A stretch of 64,000 nucleotides of DNA. Source: G963677085 sp963677085. Its GTDB lineage: Bacteria; Planctomycetota; Planctomycetia; Pirellulales; Thermoguttaceae. The stretch is taken from positions 2,108,001 to 2,172,000 of the forward strand of contig CAXXFH010000004.1 of the NCBI GenBank assembly GCA_963677085.2, written 5' to 3'. The position numbers and the translations under genes were made by a program. How positions within the stretch are numbered: the stretch's first letter is position 1; every line of letters starts with the position of its first letter. Under the pieces are notes generated by a model. That model did no database searches, was not told the DNA's origin, and saw only the letters and a program-made list of their open reading frames with translations. Of the stretch, positions 54,934 through 63,874 are shown piece after piece.

Positions 54934-57140
54934 TGATTTGGCATAAGACCAAGCCCCTTCTCCAATGCGAAATCCTGCATCACCTTCCGGGGCGAGTGCG
55001 GATCGGCTGCCGTGCGCTGCGCTATCTTGGGGCCGAGGCCAAAGAGATTTGCGAACGCTTGGAAGACTTGGTCCCCGTCCGCGAGGCTCGCTTGTCGACA
55101 CGGACCAGAAACGTCCTCGTCTTTTACGATCCTTCCCAAGCCACCTTGGAAGACATCGTCGAGCAAGTCGAAAGTGTCCTTGGTGGCTACTCGTTGATGG
55201 CGTACAAGGCCGAGCGGTCTGCCCAGGATTCGGTCACCGTAAACGAGCGGCGACTCCAAGAAGAGCCGATCTCCGAGATGCTTGTGAGAATCGGTGTGAC
55301 CACGGCCACGTTAAGTTATCCCTTGCTCAGCAAACGCGCGATCAAAGCGCCGACATCTTTGCTGGGTTCTTTCTCGACGCTGCCTGCCATGACGGCTCTC
55401 TCGCTGGCAATGCCGATCCTCCGTAGCGGCTGGAACTCGTTGGTGTCTCGCGGGAGACCGAATGCGGACACGCTCAGCGCCACGGCCATTCTCGCGAGCA
55501 TTCTCGCGGGTCGTGGATGGTCGGCCTTGACCATCATCTGGCTGGCCGACATCGCGGAGTTGCTGACCGCTTACACGATGGGACGAACGCGGCGGGCGAT
55601 TCGCGACATGCTTTCCATCGGCGAAGACGTCGTGTGGCGTCTGCGCGACGACGGGACCGAACAACGCGTCGAACTGGCGGAGTTGGCTGTGGGCGACCGA
55701 ATCATGGTCCATACCGGTGAAAAGATCAGCGTTGACGGCGTGGTTGTCTCGGGCGAAGCTGCAGTTGACCAAGCTTCGATCACCGGCGAGTTCATGCCGC
55801 TGAGCAAGGTCGCCGACGACGAAGTTTACGCGGGCACCGTGGTGAAAAGCGGCCGCATCGTAGTACATGCGCGGAAGGTTGGCGACCAGACGGCGGTCGC
55901 GCGAATCGTTCACTTGGTCGAGGAAGCCACGCACCGCAAGGCCACGGTACAGAGCATCGCCGATCGCACTTCAGCGCAACTGATTCCCGTCAATTTCGTG
56001 CTTGCGGGCATTGTGTATCTGGCGACGCGAAACGTGAGCCGCGCCCTGAACATGCTGATTATCGATTACTCGTGCGGCATCCGGCTCTCGACGGCGACGG
56101 CGCTCTCCGCCTCGATTTGTACCGCCGCCCGAAACGGCATCCTCGTCAAGGGAAGCAACTACCTGGAAGTCCTCTCCGAGGCCGATACGCTGATTTTCGA
56201 CAAGACCGGCACAATGACCGAAGGACGTCCGCAGGTTACCAGCGTGATCCCGGTGGACGGTCGACTCTCGGGACAAGAGCTTCTCCAGGTAGCGGCGGCG
56301 GCCGAAGAATCGAGCACTCATCCGCTGGCCGTGGCGCTGCTTGAGAAGGTTCGCCGAGTAGGCCTGCCAATTCCCTCGCATGCTAACACCCAAGTTCACA
56401 CGGCCCGGGGTGTGGAAACCGAGGTTCGGGGACAGCGCATCCGCGTGGGCAGTCGGCGGTTCATGCAGGAGCAGGGGATCGACTTGACCCCCGTCGCCGA
56501 GCCCGTGCAACGCCTGGCCCGAAGTGGCGAAAGCATTGTGTACGTGGCCGATGACGAGCGGCTATTAGGCATTCTCGGCGTCCAGGACAGCCTGCGCGAG
56601 AACATGAAGAAGGCCATCAACCGGCTGCGGCATATCGGCATGGACGACATCATCCTGCTGACCGGAGACGTGGAGCAGCATGCCGAGATCGTGGCCACTC
56701 GGATGTCGATGGATCGCTACCAAGCCGAAGTCATGCCCGACGACAAGGCCGAAACCGTCCTCAAACTCCAGTCGCGTGGCACGCACGTGGTCATGGTCGG
56801 CGACGGCATCAACGACGCCCCCGCCCTGGCCTACGCCGACGTAGGAATCGCCATGGGCGGTACGCGAACCGACGTGGCCATGGAGGCGGCCGACATCACC
56901 GTCACCGGGGACGATCCTCTGATGATTCCCGCCGTCGTTCACCTGGCCAACAAGACGATGCGAGTCGTTCGTCAAAACTTTTTTACGGCAATCGGAGTGA
57001 ACAGCCTGGGGATCGTGCTCTCCGCCGTGGGCGTATTGCCGGTGTTCTGGGGCGCGGTACTGCACAATAGTTGCACGGTGGCGGTTGTTCTCAACTCGTC
57101 GCGTCTACTATTGCACGACGTGGAGGAGCGCCACCGATGA
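54930..57140 (+). CDS. Heavy-metal-type P-type ATPase with SCG membrane motif
   Basis: 736 residues. An N-terminal HMA-like domain (HHLPGRVRIGCRAL, LSTRTRNVLVFYDPS) lacks CxxC. The core is complete: SITGEFMPLSK (actuator, residues ~285), DYSCGIRLSTATALSA (membrane metal site ~380), DKTGTMTEGRPQ with the phosphorylated Asp near 424, the HP pair in STHPLAVAL near 464, and GDGINDAPALA near 624. Canonical CPC/SPC is replaced by SCG, so metal specificity cannot be read directly. The neighbouring DtxR-type gene and FeoB suggest iron or manganese. It is probably an inner-membrane exporter. Confidence 0.93.
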   Translation: MMIWHKTKPLLQCEILHHLPGRVRIGCRALRYLGAEAKEICERLEDLVPVREARLSTRTRNVLVFYDPSQATLEDIVEQVESVLGGYSLMAYKAERSAQDSVTVNERRLQEEPISEMLVRIGVTTATLSYPLLSKRAIKAPTSLLGSFSTLPAMTALSLAMPILRSGWNSLVSRGRPNADTLSATAILASILAGRGWSALTIIWLADIAELLTAYTMGRTRRAIRDMLSIGEDVVWRLRDDGTEQRVELAELAVGDRIMVHTGEKISVDGVVVSGEAAVDQASITGEFMPLSKVADDEVYAGTVVKSGRIVVHARKVGDQTAVARIVHLVEEATHRKATVQSIADRTSAQLIPVNFVLAGIVYLATRNVSRALNMLIIDYSCGIRLSTATALSASICTAARNGILVKGSNYLEVLSEADTLIFDKTGTMTEGRPQVTSVIPVDGRLSGQELLQVAAAAEESSTHPLAVALLEKVRRVGLPIPSHANTQVHTARGVETEVRGQRIRVGSRRFMQEQGIDLTPVAEPVQRLARSGESIVYVADDERLLGILGVQDSLRENMKKAINRLRHIGMDDIILLTGDVEQHAEIVATRMSMDRYQAEVMPDDKAETVLKLQSRGTHVVMVGDGINDAPALAYADVGIAMGGTRTDVAMEAADITVTGDDPLMIPAVVHLANKTMRVVRQNFFTAIGVNSLGIVLSAVGVLPVFWGAVLHNSCTVAVVLNSSRLLLHDVEERHR

Positions 57141-57994
57141 AACACATTTTGCCGAAGCCCATGGTAACGGTAGTGCATTGCATGCCGGGACGCGTCCGCA
57201 TGCGGCTCTCCCAGTCGCCGGCGGATGCCGAGACATTGATCGGCTTCGTCCGCGAGCATCCGGGCATGGGACCGATTGTTTACACCGCCCGGACGGGATC
57301 ACTGGTGGTCCGCTTCGACCCCCACGCGGTTTCCTCGGAGGAGATCACGCTGCGAACCGCGTTTCGCTACGCAATCGACCAGGGAAACCGACCGGTGCGA
57401 CTGCTGGCCGCGCCGGAGCGTGTGACACTTCAGAACTCCGCCGTGGTTTCCGGAATCGGCCTTCTCACAACGTTGGCCATGCGATGGCTTAACCCGAACG
57501 CACGGAACACCTCCAGCGTCGAATGGCTCGCCGGTTTAGGAACCACCTGGTCGGTGCTAGACCATGGTTGGCGTGAGTTGCGAGGCCGGGGATATTTCGA
57601 TCCGGAAGTGCTCGCCGTGGCGTATCTCGCCGCGGCGCTGGTGCGAGGAAACGCTCTGAAAGCGTCCCTGGTTACGTGGTTGGCGACCTTCGGCCGCCAT
57701 CTAGTCGAAATGCCGTCGAACGGCGTACTAGTCGAGGCGGTTGCGGTGCCTGGGAGTACGGACCAGGAATCTCGCTATGAACTTTTTGTTGAACCGGACA
57801 CCGACGCTCCGGATCGCTTGCAGTTGGGCGTCGCCGGTTTCCTTAACAGTACGTTGCGGTACGCCATGACCGGTGGCGGTGCCCACGGCATGAGGAGCTT
57901 CTGGGAAGAACTCCGCGACGTGTCGCGGGTACACGGCGAAGTCCTCGATGGCTATGACCGGTATCGCGGTGGAATCCCGATTCGCTTCCGATAA
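57137..57994 (+). CDS. HMA-like domain protein with transmembrane segments (HMA-like 3)
   Basis: 285 residues from the ATG at 57137 (GGAGGAGC upstream), overlapping the ATPase stop. VVHCMPGRVRMRLSQSPADA and YTARTGSLVVRFDPHAV form an HMA-like domain, this time with a Cys in place of the Leu before PGR. Hydrophobic segments (NSAVVSGIGLLTTLAMRWL, EVLAVAYLAAALVRG) suggest membrane association. The rest, with many charged residues, is unknown. It completes the four-gene set of related domains around the ATPase. Confidence 0.8.
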   Translation: MKHILPKPMVTVVHCMPGRVRMRLSQSPADAETLIGFVREHPGMGPIVYTARTGSLVVRFDPHAVSSEEITLRTAFRYAIDQGNRPVRLLAAPERVTLQNSAVVSGIGLLTTLAMRWLNPNARNTSSVEWLAGLGTTWSVLDHGWRELRGRGYFDPEVLAVAYLAAALVRGNALKASLVTWLATFGRHLVEMPSNGVLVEAVAVPGSTDQESRYELFVEPDTDAPDRLQLGVAGFLNSTLRYAMTGGGAHGMRSFWEELRDVSRVHGEVLDGYDRYRGGIPIRFR

Positions 57995-58050
57995 GTTGCA
58001 TTCATCCCAAACACCACCTCTCCATTTACTCGAAAAGGACAGAAGAAGAC

Positions 58051-58320
58051 ATGGCCATCAACTCGGATCAAGTGACTGGTTTCGTCGTCGGCCTTGGCGC
58101 GGCGACGCTGGGTTTATACCTTTATAAGCAGAACCAATCGCGTGTCGACGAATGGCTGCGTCAGCAAGGAATCAATATTCCCCAGGCTGGCGCAACCGAC
58201 GAAACCAAGATGTCGTTGCAGGAGTTGACACGAGAGAAGGAGCGTCTGGAGGATCTCATCGCTGAACGCGAGCTGGAACCCCGAGAGCAAACCACTCCGG
58301 AGCCCGCTCCGGGAATGTGA
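58051..58320 (+). CDS. Small membrane protein with coiled coil
   Basis: 89 residues, ATG preceded by AAAAGGACAG. One transmembrane helix (GFVVGLGAATLGLYLYKQNQ) then a charged coiled coil (LQELTREKERLEDLIAEREL). It lies between the third HMA-like protein and the corrinoid-like gene. It is probably a scaffold or a subunit of the same membrane system; function unknown. Confidence 0.75.
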   Translation: MAINSDQVTGFVVGLGAATLGLYLYKQNQSRVDEWLRQQGINIPQAGATDETKMSLQELTREKERLEDLIAERELEPREQTTPEPAPGM

Positions 58321-58334
58321 ACGGGAGAAAGACA

Positions 58335-59000
58335 ATGGATTGGGCTTCATCGCTTCGTGAGGCAATCGTCATTGGTGATGCGCGAAAGGCCGAGTTGCTG
58401 GCGCGCGACGCCCTGACCGCCGGCACGGATCCGCGGGCTTTATTGGCCAAGGGACTGATCCCCGCCATGCAGACCGTGGATATGCAATTCCAGTGCAAGG
58501 ACTGCGACCAGCCGGAGTTGTGTTACGTTCCGGAACAGATGGTCGTGAATCGAGCGATTCGCTCCACTCTGGAAGTCCTTCAGCCGGCATTGGGCGAAGA
58601 ACCAGAGGAGGGCACTCCGCGCGTCGTCATTGGAACCGTTGAAAGCGATCGTTGCGACTTGGGACGCGACCTGATCGCACCGTTGCTGAAGGGACGTGGC
58701 TTTGCAGTGGTTGACCTGGGTACCGACGTATCGCTCGAAGCATTCGTGCGCGAAGCGGCCAAGTCGCCCGAAACGATCTTGGCCCTTTACACACGAAAAC
58801 TGTCTTCGGCCGAGTCCATGAAGCGGCTGAAGGAAACACTTAGCGAAAACCCGGCCACGGCAGGTACCAAGATGCTGATTATCGGCCATCATATCGACGA
58901 AGAGGTGCGAGCTGATATCGGAGCCAATGACTTCTGTCAAGATGTCCTTGCCACGCTCGACAAGGTCGCCGCCCTGGCGAATCGCCGGAACCAGGAGTAA
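58335..59000 (+). CDS. Corrinoid-binding-like protein lacking the lower-ligand His
   Basis: 221 residues from the ATG at 58335 (GGGAGAAAGA upstream). The layout is that of methyltransferase cognate corrinoid proteins: a helical cap (ASSLREAIVIGDARKAELLA, LLAKGLIPAMQTVDMQF, YVPEQMVVNRAIRSTLEVLQ), then a Rossmann-like domain VIGTVESDRCDLGRDLIAPL, GRGFAVVDLGTDVSLEAFV. In true B12 domains the motif is D-x-H-x-x-G with His as lower ligand; here it is D-R-C-D-L-G, so Cys replaces His. Cofactor binding is therefore doubtful or unusual. The neighbouring metal genes suggest a metal or thiol-based role. Confidence 0.85.
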   Translation: MDWASSLREAIVIGDARKAELLARDALTAGTDPRALLAKGLIPAMQTVDMQFQCKDCDQPELCYVPEQMVVNRAIRSTLEVLQPALGEEPEEGTPRVVIGTVESDRCDLGRDLIAPLLKGRGFAVVDLGTDVSLEAFVREAAKSPETILALYTRKLSSAESMKRLKETLSENPATAGTKMLIIGHHIDEEVRADIGANDFCQDVLATLDKVAALANRRNQE

Positions 59001-59061
59001 GGCAGGACGAACGACGAGCGAACTCTCCGGGCAACGCTTGCGGAAAGGAGTTGTGTCAGGT

Positions 59062-61329
59062 TCACGGTAACGCGGCGAACCGCCACAAGTGGGCCACGAG
59101 CAAGCAGACCGTCACCCCCAGCATCAACGGCATCAGGGATGCGAGCACGGTCCACTTCACGCTGCGGGTTTCCTTCCAGATCGTGTAGATCGTCGTCGAG
59201 CAGGGATTGTGGATTAAACTGAAGAGCATCAGGTTCAATGCCGTCAGCAGCGTCCACCCGCCCGCGTCGAGAATGGATCGCGTAACGTTCCCATCGACGG
59301 CTTCGAACATGACCCCCGCCCCTTGCTCGCCCACGCCCGTAAGCCCTGCCATCAGAACCGTAAGCATCAGGACCGTGGGAATCACGATTTCGTTGGCTGG
59401 AATGGCAATGATGTAGGCCAGGAGGATCACTCCATTGAGACCGAGGAAGATTCCTACCGGGTCGAGTGCCGTGACGATTCGCACGGCAAGGCTCTCGCCG
59501 CCGACCGGGACATTGGACACCAACCAGATGACCGCCCCGGCCGGAACCGCAAACACGACCGCTCGCCACAGGACGAACAGCGTCCGGTCGATGAGCGATG
59601 TGTAAAGTGTCTGCAAGAGTCGCGGGGGCCGGTAGGGCGGCAATTCGAGGCTGAACATCGACGGCTCACCCCGCAACACGGTTCGCGACAGCCCCCATGA
59701 AACAGCGAATGTCAAGGCGAAACCCAACAGCGCCACCCCCACCACCGCCAGCGCCGACACTAAACCTGCCAGGTATGCTGGAACCAGCGCGCCGACGAAG
59801 ATTGTTGCGATGAGGATCTGTGTCGGCCAGCGGCCGTTGCACAGCGCGAAGTTGTTCGTAATAATCGCAATCAGGCGTTCTCGTGGGCTGTCGATGACCC
59901 TTGCTGCAATAACGCCTGCTGCGTTGCAGCCGAGTCCCATGCACATCGTCAATGCCTGTTTTCCGTGTGCTCCACAACGCCGGAAGAGCTTGTCGAGATT
60001 GAATGCCACGCGAGGAAGGTAACCGAAGTCTTCCAGCAACGTAAACAGCGGGAAGAAAATCGCCATCGGTGGCAGCATCACCGCGACGACCCATGCGGTG
60101 GCAAGATACACTCCGTCGATCAACAACCCGTCGAGCCACCACGGCAGGCTGACCGACGCGGCCAATTCCTTCATTGCCGGGTGTATCTGATCCAACAGCA
60201 ACCAAGCCAAAGCGCCCGAAGGATAGTTCGCTCCGACGATCGTCAACCACAACACCGCCACGAGTATCGCAACCATCATCGGGAAACCGGTCCATCGGCT
60301 GGTGAACAGCCAGTCGAGTCGCCGATCCCAGACGCTTGCTACGTCGGTTTCCCGATGCTGAACGCAGACGTCGGCTATCTTTGCCGCTTCGGCGTAGACG
60401 CTCTCGACGACACGCTCGTGGAAACGCGGCCCTACGTCCCACCGCAACGAAGAAGCTAATGAGAGAAGGGCCTCCAAATCACTTGCCAGGGGTCGGGCGT
60501 CAAGCAAGTCGTTGGCGTCGACTTCGGCCGGCCGGCCATCTCCATCGAAACCGATTTCTCCCTCACGAAGTGCCCGGGCAATCCGTACGTCGCCATCAAG
60601 CAACCGCAAAGCGACCCAACGGGCGTTGGGAATCCCGCCGGTCGCCGACTGCACGGCCGTTTTCAAACGCACAATGACTTCCTGTACGCCGTCGGAAAAG
60701 TCTTGTACGCGATGCGGCGTGCAGGAAAACGTCCCGGCGGCCACTTGTTCGATCGCGGTAAGCAACTCGCGAATTCCGCTGTTGAATCGAGCAGCCGCCG
60801 GAACGACGGGAATGCCCAGCAGATCCGACAGCTTCTTGGCGTCCACCTCGATCGCGTGCCGTTGCGCCTCGTCGACTAGATTAAGACAGACCACCGCGCG
60901 ATCAGTAATCTCGAGTACCTGCAAAACCAAATTGAGGTTTCTCTCCAGTCGCGTGGCGTCGACCACAATCACCGTGACATCAGGCCTGCCGAAGAGAAGG
61001 TAGTCGCGGGCGACCTCTTCGTCGACGGTCGTCGCGAGCAAGGAGTACGTGCCGGGAAGATCAACCAGCCGATACATCTTCTCGTTGTGGTCGAAAACAC
61101 CCTCCGCGCGAGCCACTGTTTTTCCCGGCCAATTGCCGGTGTGTTGGCGCAACCCGGTCAGTACGTTGAAAACGGTACTCTTCCCGGTATTCGGATTGCC
61201 TGCCAAAGCCACAGTGAAGTCTTCGCGCTGTTTCCCGGACGCTGACGCCAACTCTTGGTGAGATGCTCGGTTTGCCGAACAGGCAGGGTTTGCCGCGCAC
61301 CCGCCACATCGAGGAGTATTGTTTAGCAT
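59062..61329 (-). CDS. feoB: Ferrous iron transport protein FeoB
   Basis: 755 residues. The N-terminus has a small Cys-rich segment (CGGCAANPACSANR). The GTPase domain shows G1 GNPNTGKSTVF, G2/G3 NWPGKTVARAEGVFD and DLPGTYSL, and G4 NLVDEAQRH in place of NKxD. Then come the FeoB membrane segments including MMVAILVAVLWLTIV, the Cys-bearing LSLWWL-like and GAVIWLVSNVPVG stretches, and the C-terminal core. It imports Fe2+. Its start follows the TM-DtxR-FeoA gene by 9 bp in the same direction, so both are likely in one metal-regulated operon. Confidence 0.95.
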   Translation of the reverse strand: MLNNTPRCGGCAANPACSANRASHQELASASGKQREDFTVALAGNPNTGKSTVFNVLTGLRQHTGNWPGKTVARAEGVFDHNEKMYRLVDLPGTYSLLATTVDEEVARDYLLFGRPDVTVIVVDATRLERNLNLVLQVLEITDRAVVCLNLVDEAQRHAIEVDAKKLSDLLGIPVVPAAARFNSGIRELLTAIEQVAAGTFSCTPHRVQDFSDGVQEVIVRLKTAVQSATGGIPNARWVALRLLDGDVRIARALREGEIGFDGDGRPAEVDANDLLDARPLASDLEALLSLASSLRWDVGPRFHERVVESVYAEAAKIADVCVQHRETDVASVWDRRLDWLFTSRWTGFPMMVAILVAVLWLTIVGANYPSGALAWLLLDQIHPAMKELAASVSLPWWLDGLLIDGVYLATAWVVAVMLPPMAIFFPLFTLLEDFGYLPRVAFNLDKLFRRCGAHGKQALTMCMGLGCNAAGVIAARVIDSPRERLIAIITNNFALCNGRWPTQILIATIFVGALVPAYLAGLVSALAVVGVALLGFALTFAVSWGLSRTVLRGEPSMFSLELPPYRPPRLLQTLYTSLIDRTLFVLWRAVVFAVPAGAVIWLVSNVPVGGESLAVRIVTALDPVGIFLGLNGVILLAYIIAIPANEIVIPTVLMLTVLMAGLTGVGEQGAGVMFEAVDGNVTRSILDAGGWTLLTALNLMLFSLIHNPCSTTIYTIWKETRSVKWTVLASLMPLMLGVTVCLLVAHLWRFAALP

Positions 61330-61338
61330 GGTAGCGTA

Positions 61339-62352
61339 CTATTTCCATTCGACTGGTTCCACTTGAATCTGACTCGCTTGGTCTTCACGCAGCGCGACCA
61401 AGGCACCGCGAATTCGGTATGCCACCGGGTCGCCCGCGGCACTCTGCAATTCGGGCACTACGACTGTACCGACCACAAGACCCAAATCCAACAGCCGGCG
61501 ACGTTGAAGACCCCGACATGTTGGAAGCAAGCTCACGACACGCGCTTTTTGGTGCAACCCAATACGAGATAACCGCTCTCCTTTGTCTGGAACCAAAACG
61601 GGGGTTTCCAACAGCTCGACACTCACATTGGCCGCGGCCACTTGGGCGACAACCTCTTCTTCACTGCCCACTTCCACTCGGAGTCCCGTTGCGCCGTGCT
61701 CTATCACCCAGACCACCGCGCCGACTGCCAGCCCTTGGGCCACGAGTTGCTCGTGCAACGCGAGGGGCTCATCCTCCACGTGGATCACGCGCCCGACCTG
61801 TCCCGGCCGCAAGTCGGACAGCAAAACGCCTCGCACCGAGGGCAGATCTCCCGACGCCGTCGGAATGGGCGCACCATGGGGGTCGAACCGAGGATGCCCC
61901 AGATTAGCGGCGAGTTCCTCGACTTGCTCAATCGAGGTGAAGTGCTCGCGCCGATCGGCTTCGTCGTGCCAAAGGGTTTCGTCCAACCCGGAGCGTTCCG
62001 CGAAAAACTTTTCCCACAACCGGTGCGTCCGAATAATCCGCAGCGCCTCGCGTCGACCCACCGCCGTGAGCGTCGGGTGTCCGTGTGACATGCTCGCGAG
62101 CCCCGCTTGTTCCAGATCCCCCAAAATACCGACTACACGATCTCGCGACACACCAACTGCTCCAGCCAAACCCTCCAGGCTGACTCGTGTCCCAAGATAC
62201 TCGCAGTGATGCAGATGTTTGAGCGTATCTTCAAGGTTTTGTTTCCGCATCAATACTCTGAAACGCTCCAGGCGTGCGTATCCGCCATTGCGAGGCCACG
62301 CGAAAAACACTGCGGCTGCGAGAAACACAATCACCACTGCATAACCAATCAT
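61339..62352 (-). CDS. Membrane-anchored DtxR-type regulator fused to two FeoA domains
   Basis: 337 residues. An N-terminal transmembrane helix (AVVIVFLAAAVFFAW) precedes a DtxR-like winged helix (VSLEGLAGAVGVSRDRVVGI, LTAVGRREALRIIRTHRLWE) and a metal-ligand region with HDEADRREHFTSIEQVEELA. After this two SH3-like FeoA domains follow (VRGVLLSDLRPGQVGRVIHV and the second, SLLPTCRGLQRRRLLDLGLV, GTVVVPELQ). DtxR proteins usually are cytosolic; here the membrane helix suggests a sensor beside FeoB. Immediately upstream of feoB, so FeoA function may be supplied in this fusion. Confidence 0.9.
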   Translation of the reverse strand: MIGYAVVIVFLAAAVFFAWPRNGGYARLERFRVLMRKQNLEDTLKHLHHCEYLGTRVSLEGLAGAVGVSRDRVVGILGDLEQAGLASMSHGHPTLTAVGRREALRIIRTHRLWEKFFAERSGLDETLWHDEADRREHFTSIEQVEELAANLGHPRFDPHGAPIPTASGDLPSVRGVLLSDLRPGQVGRVIHVEDEPLALHEQLVAQGLAVGAVVWVIEHGATGLRVEVGSEEEVVAQVAAANVSVELLETPVLVPDKGERLSRIGLHQKARVVSLLPTCRGLQRRRLLDLGLVVGTVVVPELQSAAGDPVAYRIRGALVALREDQASQIQVEPVEWK

Positions 62353-62741
62353 TGGCGAACCTTCTCCGGCACAACAGACAGTACCATCGCATCATTGTAC
62401 ACACAAACAATATGTTTTGCATATACAAATATACGGCGTGAGTCAAGCATCAGTTACCTTTTCCGTGCGGTTCTTCATGATGCTAGATCAACCAGAACGG
62501 ATGCGGAGAGAATCTCGCGACACCCACCACGATGCACGCAAGACGCTTCCCGCGATGGTGCCGACTATGGTGCCGAGATTCCGCAGAAAGGTGCCCAAAT
62601 GGGTGCCCGCGTAATGTCCGCGATCTGCATCGATCTGCCGCAATCTGCAACGAAAGCAGCCCCGGACGTGGGGTATTTGGCGGCCGAAGAATCGCCGCAA
62701 GGCTTTGGCAAAACGCGACTTGCGCGATATAAGTGCATAAG
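62353..62741. other. Regulatory and possibly remnant sequence between the feo genes and the tRNA
   Basis: The first ~90 bp are AT-rich with repeated near-palindromes (AATATGTTTTGCATATACAA), a plausible metal-regulated promoter for the feo operon. A plus-strand frame (62417-62614) ends in LPAMVPTMVPRFRRKVPKWV, an ending I associate with planctomycete integrases, but evidence is weak. Confidence 0.45.
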
Positions 62742-62742
62742 A

Positions 62743-62776
62743 GAAGGACGTTTACGTCGATGCGTAAACGCCCTTC
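62743..62776 (-). terminator. Hairpin terminator after the tRNA
   Basis: GAAGGACGTTTACG-TCGATG-CGTAAACGCCCTTC, 14-bp arms with one mismatch. It lies just downstream of tRNA-Arg on the minus strand, followed by a moderately T-rich stretch. Confidence 0.7.
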
Positions 62777-62781
62777 TTCAG

Positions 62782-62855
62782 TACGCCCGAAGGGATTCGA
62801 ACCCCTAACCCTCGGTTCCGAAGACCGATGCTCTATCCAGTTGAGCTACGGGCGC
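62782..62855 (-). tRNA. tRNA-Arg (anticodon TCG)
   Basis: 74 nt. The acceptor stem GCGCCCG pairs with CGGGCGT (one G-T). D arm TAGCTCAACTGGATAGAGCA, anticodon loop CTTCGGA between TCGGT and ACCGA, T arm GGGGTTCGAATCCCT. The anticodon TCG reads the CGA Arg codon. CCA is not encoded. Confidence 0.95.
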
Positions 62856-63136
62856 ATGTTGTTCAATGCCAATGACTTACGGCAGCGGAGGCGATTCGCC
62901 TTGCCGACGGCAGTTTGCCTGGCCGGGGGGGCCGCTAAGCCGTGTGTGCGAACCATTATCGGGGTTTCGCTCGACGCCGTCAATCGGCACTGGGTGACTG
63001 AAGGCGTTTGTGGGCAATATGTTGTCGGCTCGGTGGATGGGCGTTTCGGCGTGGTCTGCGGAGCCGGTGGTTGGTCGTCTGCAATTTCAACCAGGGCCGT
63101 GCTCGGAACGCCACCAGACGGACGAACGGATTATCC

Positions 63137-63213
63137 GCACCCAGAGCGGCAGGGTCGCCAACCAAACGGTGCTGCCGCACTCAGTCAGAAAACCGCTCCC
63201 GTTGGTCGCTAGC
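63137..63213 (-). repeat. Palindromic repeat, family B, copy 5
   Basis: On the minus strand: TAGCGACCAACGGGAGCGGT, GTGC-GGCA-GCAC hairpin, then TTGGCGACCCTGCCGCTC. It lies in the intergenic stretch after tRNA-Arg. Confidence 0.8.
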
Positions 63214-63272
63214 CGTCGTGAAGAACTTAACGATCTTTGAGGTTGGTAGCACAAAGGCCGCGTAGGAAGTCG

Positions 63273-63761
63273 TCATGGGACCGGTATTCGTGAGGTACCA
63301 CTTGGTTGTTCGCTTGCATTGCGAGTCGAGACAACACGGGCTGTCCAGGTATTGCCGCCTTTGCTTGAAAACTCTCCTTCGTACTCGGTGAAGCCCGCAT
63401 CGCCTCCGTGAGCGGTGATGAGAAATGTCCTTGTTTGTGTGTCGAACCGAAATGCTCCGATGGTATAGGAGTGTGCGCCGATTGGCTCTACTGGAGCAGT
63501 CTTGAGAAACGGCAGGGCCATCGTGAGAATCATATCATCTGAACTCTCAATCATCGCCACCAGGGCTTGCCGGGCGTCTGCGGGGCTTAAGGTATTGTTG
63601 CTGGGTACTTTCTGTTGAGGTTTCACGCAGCACACGCCAGTAAACGTAGATGCCAGCAGCAACACTTGCATGACACGACACAAGGGAGCTGGCCGGGCTT
63701 CGCGACCGTGTGTAGCTGCACGTTTTTTGCATCCAGGACTACTTGACGATTTCTGAGCCAT
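63273..63761 (-). CDS. Hypothetical exported protein
   Basis: 162 residues to the first ATG; the ATG at 63671 lies just before a hydrophobic stretch (VLLLASTFTGVCCV) and may be the real start. The mature domain has SPADARQALVAMIESSDDMI, TIGAFRFDTQTRTFLITAHG and GFTEYEGEFSSKGGNTWTAR, a compact beta fold. No family is recognised. It may be a lipoprotein by its N-terminus, but the lipobox is not canonical. Confidence 0.6.
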   Translation of the reverse strand: MAQKSSSSPGCKKRAATHGREARPAPLCRVMQVLLLASTFTGVCCVKPQQKVPSNNTLSPADARQALVAMIESSDDMILTMALPFLKTAPVEPIGAHSYTIGAFRFDTQTRTFLITAHGGDAGFTEYEGEFSSKGGNTWTARVVSTRNASEQPSGTSRIPVP

Positions 63762-63874
63762 GTTTCACAACCCAACGCTGCACTGGCTGGCGAGCAGCCA
63801 GTGGCACCCATTTTTCAAGATTGACAAGGCACACTGACAACGCCGACTCCGCAAAATCATCGGTGCCACTCGCG

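Noticed and set aside
62417..62614. Integrase C-terminus remnant upstream of tRNA-Arg
   Set aside because: Only the ending LPAMVPTMVPRFRRKV suggests it, and I cannot see catalytic residues; it is noted but not called a gene.
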